NCBI GenBank assembly: GCA_035280025.1 | Contig: DATEGT010000025.1 | Location: 1 to 35,072 of the forward strand | DNA from: VBDM01 sp035280025 | GTDB taxonomy: Bacteria > Pseudomonadota > Gammaproteobacteria > Burkholderiales > SG8-39 | DNA: 35,072 bases | Direction: 5' to 3' | Shown: piece after piece, positions 30,948-35,072 of the stretch | Layout of the letters: every line of letters starts with the position of its first letter | Position numbering within the stretch: position 1 is the stretch's first letter | The notes under the pieces: model-generated | Database searches by the model: none | Told to the model about the DNA's origin: nothing | The model's input: the letters and a program-made list of their open reading frames with translations, nothing else | Position numbers and translations under genes: made by a program

Positions 30948-32995
30948 TGCTCACGTTCCCCGACAGCCCGTTCCGGCTCGCCCAGGCTTTTCCGCCGGCC
31001 GGCGACCAGCCCGAAGCCATCGACAAGCTCGTGGAAGGCATCCGCGACGGGCTTTCCTACCAGACGCTCCTCGGCGTCACCGGCTCGGGAAAGACGTTCA
31101 CCATGGCGAACGTCATCGCGCGCCTCGGGCGGCCGGCGCTGGTTCTCGCTCCGAACAAGACACTCGCCGCCCAGCTGTACGCCGAGATGCGCGAATTCTT
31201 TCCCGAGAACGCGATCGAGTATTTCGTCTCGTACTACGACTATTACCAGCCCGAGGCGTACGTGCCCTCGCGGGACCTGTACATCGAGAAAGACTCGAGC
31301 ATCAACGAGCACATCGAGCAGATGCGCCTGTCGGCGACCAAGTCGCTGCTCGAGCGCGAGGACACGGTGATCGTCGCGACCGTGTCGTGCATCTACGGCA
31401 TCGGGGATCCGGTGGACTATCACGGCATGATCCTGCACGTGCGCGAGAAGGAGGAGATGTCGCAGCGCGACATCATCGCGCGGCTGGTGGCGATGCAGTA
31501 CGAAAGAAACGAGCTCGAATTCAAGCGCGGGGCGTTTCGCGTGCGCGGCGACGTGCTCGACGTCTTTCCGGCGGAGCATTCAGAGACGGCGCTGCGCATC
31601 GCGCTAGCCGACGACGAGGTCGAGAGCCTGACGCTCTTCGATCCGCTCACCGGCCACGCCAGCCAGCGCGTACCGCGCTTTACCGTCTACCCCTCGAGCC
31701 ATTACGTGACGCCACGCGCCACGACGCTGCGCGCGATCGAGGCGGTCAAGGTCGAGCTCGCGCAGCGCATCGACCATTTCCAGAAGGCGGGCAAGCTGCT
31801 CGAGGCGCAGCGCATCGAGCAGCGGACGCGTTTCGACCTGGAGATGCTGAACGAGCTCGGCTTCTGCAAGGGGATCGAGAACTACTCGCGGCATTTGTCG
31901 GGCAGGAAGGAGGGCGAGCCCCCGCCGACGCTGATCGACTACCTGCCGCCGAACGCGCTCATGTTCATCGACGAGTCCCACGTCACCATCGGGCAGCTCG
32001 GAGGCATGTACCGGGGCGACCGCTCGCGCAAGGAGAATCTCGTCGCCTACGGCTTCCGCCTTCCGTCGGCGCTAGACAACCGGCCGCTCAAGTTCGAGGA
32101 GTTCGAGCGCGTGATGCGCCAGACGGTGTTCGTTTCGGCGACGCCGGCGGATTACGAGCGGGAGCGCTCGGGGCAGATCGTCGAGCAGGTGGTGCGGCCC
32201 ACCGGGCTGGTCGACCCGACGCTCGAGGTGCGGCCGGCGTCGACCCAGGTAGACGATCTCCTGGGAGAGATAGCGCTGCGCGTCGCGCGCGACGAACGGG
32301 TGCTCGTGACCACGCTCACCAAGCGGATGGCCGAGGAGCTGACGGACTATCTCGCCGAGCACGGCGTCAAGGTGCGCTACCTGCACTCGGAAGTCGAAAC
32401 GGTGGAGCGCGTGGAAATCATCCGCGACCTGCGCCTGGGCGAGTTCGACGTGCTCGTCGGCATCAATCTGCTGCGCGAAGGGCTGGACCTTCCCGAAGTG
32501 TCGCTGGTCGCCATTCTCGATGCGGACAAGGAGGGATTCCTGCGCTCGGAGCGCTCGCTCATCCAGACGATCGGCCGCGCTGCGCGCCACCTCAACGGCA
32601 TGGCGATCCTGTACGCGGACACCGTCACCGACTCGATGAGGCGCGCGATCGGCGAAACCGACCGCCGCCGCGCCAAGCAGGTCGAGTTCAACGCACGGCG
32701 CGGCATCACCCCCATTGGGATCTCAAAGCAGGTTCGAGACATGATCGAAGGCGCGCGCGACATCGAAGACCGGGGGGCGCAGCTGAAAGCCGCCCAGGAG
32801 CAGGCCCGGTACGAGGCGATGTCCGAAAAGCAGCTCGCGCGCGAGATCAAGCGGCTGGAGAAGCAGATGCTCGACTTCGCCCGCAACCTCGAATTCGAGA
32901 AGGCCGCCGAGGCGCGAGACCGCCTCGGACAGCTCAGGCGGGGGTTCTTCGGGGCGTCCCCCGAGGACGAGGAATCGGTGAAGGCCCCGGGCTAG
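30944..32995 (+). CDS. uvrB: UvrABC excision nuclease subunit B
   Basis: A 683-residue DNA-damage verification helicase-like subunit of nucleotide excision repair. It has Walker A GVTGSGKTFTMAN (Lys50), the damage-probing beta-hairpin region SYYDYYQPEAYVPSRDLYIE, Walker B FIDESHVTIGQLGGMYRGDR and helicase motif VGINLLREGLDLPEV. ALIQTIGRAARH-type motif VI (SLIQTIGRAARHLNG) and the C-terminal UVR motif (EIKRLEKQMLDFARNLEFEK) for UvrC binding are also present. Two adjacent ATGs (30944, 30947) are possible starts; the first overlaps the bioA stop. Coupling of a DNA-repair gene to a biotin operon is probably positional rather than functional. Confidence 0.97.
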   Translation: MMLTFPDSPFRLAQAFPPAGDQPEAIDKLVEGIRDGLSYQTLLGVTGSGKTFTMANVIARLGRPALVLAPNKTLAAQLYAEMREFFPENAIEYFVSYYDYYQPEAYVPSRDLYIEKDSSINEHIEQMRLSATKSLLEREDTVIVATVSCIYGIGDPVDYHGMILHVREKEEMSQRDIIARLVAMQYERNELEFKRGAFRVRGDVLDVFPAEHSETALRIALADDEVESLTLFDPLTGHASQRVPRFTVYPSSHYVTPRATTLRAIEAVKVELAQRIDHFQKAGKLLEAQRIEQRTRFDLEMLNELGFCKGIENYSRHLSGRKEGEPPPTLIDYLPPNALMFIDESHVTIGQLGGMYRGDRSRKENLVAYGFRLPSALDNRPLKFEEFERVMRQTVFVSATPADYERERSGQIVEQVVRPTGLVDPTLEVRPASTQVDDLLGEIALRVARDERVLVTTLTKRMAEELTDYLAEHGVKVRYLHSEVETVERVEIIRDLRLGEFDVLVGINLLREGLDLPEVSLVAILDADKEGFLRSERSLIQTIGRAARHLNGMAILYADTVTDSMRRAIGETDRRRAKQVEFNARRGITPIGISKQVRDMIEGARDIEDRGAQLKAAQEQARYEAMSEKQLAREIKRLEKQMLDFARNLEFEKAAEARDRLGQLRRGFFGASPEDEESVKAPG

Positions 32996-34041
32996 GCGAG
33001 GAGCCGGCCGCGCTCGCTCCCTCCGACGACGACCGGTCCGCCGCAGAGCCAGGGGCCTTCCGGAAGCTGAAGCTGGATCGAGAAGCAGGCGAGGGTGCCG
33101 GGGGCGACCTTTCCGCGCGGGCCGATGGCGCTGCCCACGATCGAGAAAGGCTGGCTCCCGACGCAGGCCTCCAGGGTCCAGAAGGCGACTGCGCCCGGAG
33201 GGGATCCCCCGGAAACCCCCGCGATTCCCGTCGCCCAGTTCGAAGTCCATTCCTGCGCGTCGAGCCAGGATTGCGGCGCCTTCGGCGAGAAGCACTGCAG
33301 GACGCGAACCCACGTCGCCTTGTACGCGACCGACAATTCCACCGCGTAGCGCGCGCCGAGCGCCAGGTCTCCTTCCGGCCGGCACAGGGCGGTGCCCGCC
33401 GCCAGGTTCGGCGCAATCCGGGACAGCACCTCCTCGGCACCGTCGAGGCGCGCGGATCTTTCGATGGCAGCGAGCACCGGAGCCGCATGCGCCGCGCCGG
33501 TGGAAATCGCCCCGAGGGCCTTCGCCGCGATGTCGGCGGCGCGTCGCGCAAGCGCGATCTCGGTATCGTCGGCGGGCTGCCGGATCGCGGTGAAAAGCGG
33601 CGTAGCGTCGCTCAGGCTTTTGCCGTGCCTGGAACTCGCGAGCGGCTCCGCGACCGGCCAGGGAAGAAGATCGAGCTCGAGGACTCCGATGGACGGCGTC
33701 CCGGGGAGGCGCTCCAGGAAATCCGCCGCGGCGCGGCCCAGGTTCGACACCGATTGCACCTCGCCGACGTGGCTGACGCTGCGGATCCAGCCGCGCATGC
33801 GCTTGGAGAACGCCGCGAGCAGCGCAGGCGCGCCGGCCGAGGGCACCACCAGCAGCCCCTCGTTCCAGTAGGGCACGAAGTGCGTGAGCCAGGAGACGGC
33901 GCTCGGCCGCGCGAACGAGGTGTAGATCAGGACCGCATCCAGGCCCGCATCGCGCATCTTTGCCTGGAGCCGCGATACGCGCGCCTCGAGCGTCGACGCC
34001 GGCACCTCGTCCTGCGACCAGCTGATCAGCCCGCGCCGCAC
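32992..34041 (-). CDS. Creatinase-N/M24-like protein lacking catalytic residues
   Basis: A 349-residue protein whose N-terminal third resembles the creatinase/prolidase N-terminal domain (LEARVSRLQAKMRDAGLDAV then LIYTSFARPSAVSWLTHFVP). The C-terminal part looks like a worn pita-bread domain. The normal metal-ligand motifs cannot be recognised: the segment at the Asp/Asp site reads YAVELSVAYKATWVRVLQCF, and no HGxGL motif is present. The start is GTG at 34041, only 4 bp after the stop of the upstream M24-like gene, so they are probably co-translated. Its 3' end overlaps the uvrB 3' end by 4 bp (convergent). It may be a structural partner of the neighbour. I assign no activity. Confidence 0.65.
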   Translation of the reverse strand: MRRGLISWSQDEVPASTLEARVSRLQAKMRDAGLDAVLIYTSFARPSAVSWLTHFVPYWNEGLLVVPSAGAPALLAAFSKRMRGWIRSVSHVGEVQSVSNLGRAAADFLERLPGTPSIGVLELDLLPWPVAEPLASSRHGKSLSDATPLFTAIRQPADDTEIALARRAADIAAKALGAISTGAAHAAPVLAAIERSARLDGAEEVLSRIAPNLAAGTALCRPEGDLALGARYAVELSVAYKATWVRVLQCFSPKAPQSWLDAQEWTSNWATGIAGVSGGSPPGAVAFWTLEACVGSQPFSIVGSAIGPRGKVAPGTLACFSIQLQLPEGPWLCGGPVVVGGSERGRLLA

Positions 34042-34045
34042 GCCC

Positions 34046-35072
34046 TCATCCTGCCGGAACGGAGAACAGCTGACGCGCGGTCCGCGTAACGACCTCGCAG
34101 CCTTCTTCGGTGACGGCGACCGCGTCGCCGTGAACGAAGTACCCGACTTCGGGGTGATAGGTGTTCGGGTGCACGATGAGAGTCATCCCGGGCTCGAACG
34201 CGAGGCTGATGTCTTCGAGCAGCGCCGGACGAGCGTCCACGTAGAGTCCCAGCCCGTGCCCGCGCACCCTGGTGTATTCCGAGGTCACGTAGTCCCCGAG
34301 GCCGTGGCGGCGAAAGACCTCGTTCTGCGCCCGGGCCACCTCTCCGGCGGTCGCCCCGGGCCGCACGGCGGAGACCCCCGCGGCGAGCGCCTCGTCGTAT
34401 ACAGCGAAAGCTCGCCGCTGGGCCTCGCTGGCTGCGCCGATCACCAGGGTGCGGCAGATCTGGGCGTAGTAGCCTTCCACGCAAGGGGTGAGCTCCGTGG
34501 TCACCAGGTCCCCGGCTGCGAGGCGCTTCTCGGTCGGAGGATGCATGCCGCGAAGCTCGCGGCCGCCCGAGCCGAGGATCTGGAAATTCTCCGGGCAGCC
34601 GCGCGAGCGGAAGAACGCCTCGACCTCAGCGACGAGCGCGTACTCGGTGCGCCCGACCCGTGCCGCCTCGCGGAACACTGCATAGCCCTCGTCCGCCAGG
34701 GCCGCCGCGCGGCGAAACGCGTCGATCTCCAGAGGGGATTTTCGCAGCATCAGCCGGTCGAGCATCGCCGTCGCGGAAGCCATGCTGGAACGCCAGGGAC
34801 CGGCGGCGAGGCGGTAGGGAACGGCGGCGAGGGGCGCAAGCGCGACCCGCGCGGCGCCGATCGAGCGCAGGTGGGCTTCGGCTTCTTCGACCGGCGAAGG
34901 CGACCACGTCACCTGGAGCTCGCTCTGCTCGGAGCGGAATCGTGCGGCCTCGCCCGGGAGCTCCGCGACCACGCGCACCGCGCCTTCGCGCTCGACGAAG
35001 GCGAAAACGTGCCCTTCGACAGGCGTGAGGTCGACGGCGTAGCGCAGGTAGTCGCTGCGCCAGGGGTTGCCC
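34046..35072 (-). CDS. M24/creatinase-fold protein with substituted metal ligands, 5' end outside window
   Basis: The reading frame is open from the window edge (35071) to a TGA at 34046, 341 codons. The start lies beyond the window; the first residues, GNPWRSDYLRYAVDLTPVEG, already belong to the N-terminal domain. The pita-bread domain is clear (SPLEIDAFRRAAALADEGY, RGHGLGLYVDARP, GMTLIVHPNTYHPEVGYF). Of the five usual metal ligands only the His of GHGLGL is kept. The two Asp positions read Glu and Gln (TTELTPCVEGYYAQICRT) and the two Glu positions read His and Gly (VHPN, VHGD). A metal-free, creatinase-like hydrolase or a non-catalytic role is more likely than aminopeptidase P. The next gene follows by 4 bp. 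Confidence 0.8.
   Translation of the reverse strand, partial: GNPWRSDYLRYAVDLTPVEGHVFAFVEREGAVRVVAELPGEAARFRSEQSELQVTWSPSPVEEAEAHLRSIGAARVALAPLAAVPYRLAAGPWRSSMASATAMLDRLMLRKSPLEIDAFRRAAALADEGYAVFREAARVGRTEYALVAEVEAFFRSRGCPENFQILGSGGRELRGMHPPTEKRLAAGDLVTTELTPCVEGYYAQICRTLVIGAASEAQRRAFAVYDEALAAGVSAVRPGATAGEVARAQNEVFRRHGLGDYVTSEYTRVRGHGLGLYVDARPALLEDISLAFEPGMTLIVHPNTYHPEVGYFVHGDAVAVTEEGCEVVTRTARQLFSVPAG

Noticed and set aside
34978..34980. GTG at 34978 as start of the upstream M24-like gene
   Set aside because: The frame continues upstream to the window edge with sequence typical of the N-terminal domain, so this GTG is an internal valine codon.

Overview
This window is a G+C-rich (about two thirds by eye) chromosomal segment, most likely from a betaproteobacterium. 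The evidence is the pyrG-kdsA-eno-ftsB block, a Bug-family (TctC-like) binding protein, CaiB/BaiF CoA-transferases and ETF/ETF-QO genes of betaproteobacterial type. It is almost fully coding, with no gene-free stretch longer than about 215 bp. I saw no insertion sequence, prophage or CRISPR array. Both end genes are cut by the window edges.

Layout. (1) 1-9000: acyl-CoA metabolism and electron transfer. A truncated CaiB-type CoA-transferase (-) diverges from etfB-etfA, a DmdC-like acyl-CoA dehydrogenase, a MaoC/FAS1-like enoyl-CoA hydratase and a second CaiB-type CoA-transferase (+). A TetR regulator and ETF-ubiquinone oxidoreductase follow on the minus strand, so the path acyl-CoA dehydrogenase > ETF > ETF-QO > quinone is encoded within 9 kb. 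(2) 9056-15212: acetoacetyl-CoA synthetase, then pyrG-kdsA-eno-ftsB, whose genes overlap or abut. (3) 15372-17594: a phytanoyl-CoA-dioxygenase-like enzyme and a DRL/SAF-type oxidoreductase, both of unknown substrate. (4) 17709-25848: a diffusible-signal-factor (DSF) signalling locus. RpfG-like REC-HD-GYP, RpfC-like hybrid kinase, a small acyl carrier protein and a FabB-like ketosynthase form one apparent operon. It converges on an RpfF-like DSF synthase (-), and a membrane Cache-HAMP-GGDEF cyclase diverges from rpfF. (5) 25851-32995: tRNA-Asn (-), then a Bug-type binding protein, class II aldolase-like protein, bioF, bioD, bioA and uvrB in a tightly packed series. (6) 32992-35072: two tandem M24/creatinase-fold proteins (-) that lack most of the usual metal ligands.

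The most interesting part is region 4. It has the parts to make (RpfF), sense (RpfC) and transduce (RpfG, c-di-GMP breakdown) a cis-2-unsaturated fatty-acid signal. In addition, an ACP and a KAS I-type ketosynthase sit in the receptor operon, and a c-di-GMP synthase faces the signal synthase. Dedicated acyl-ACP supply for signal synthesis is an inference worth testing.

A second recurrent signal is the palindromic octamer ATTATAAT. It lies between two divergent gene pairs (1017-1024 and 9028-9035) at the right place to serve as a shared -10 element in both directions.
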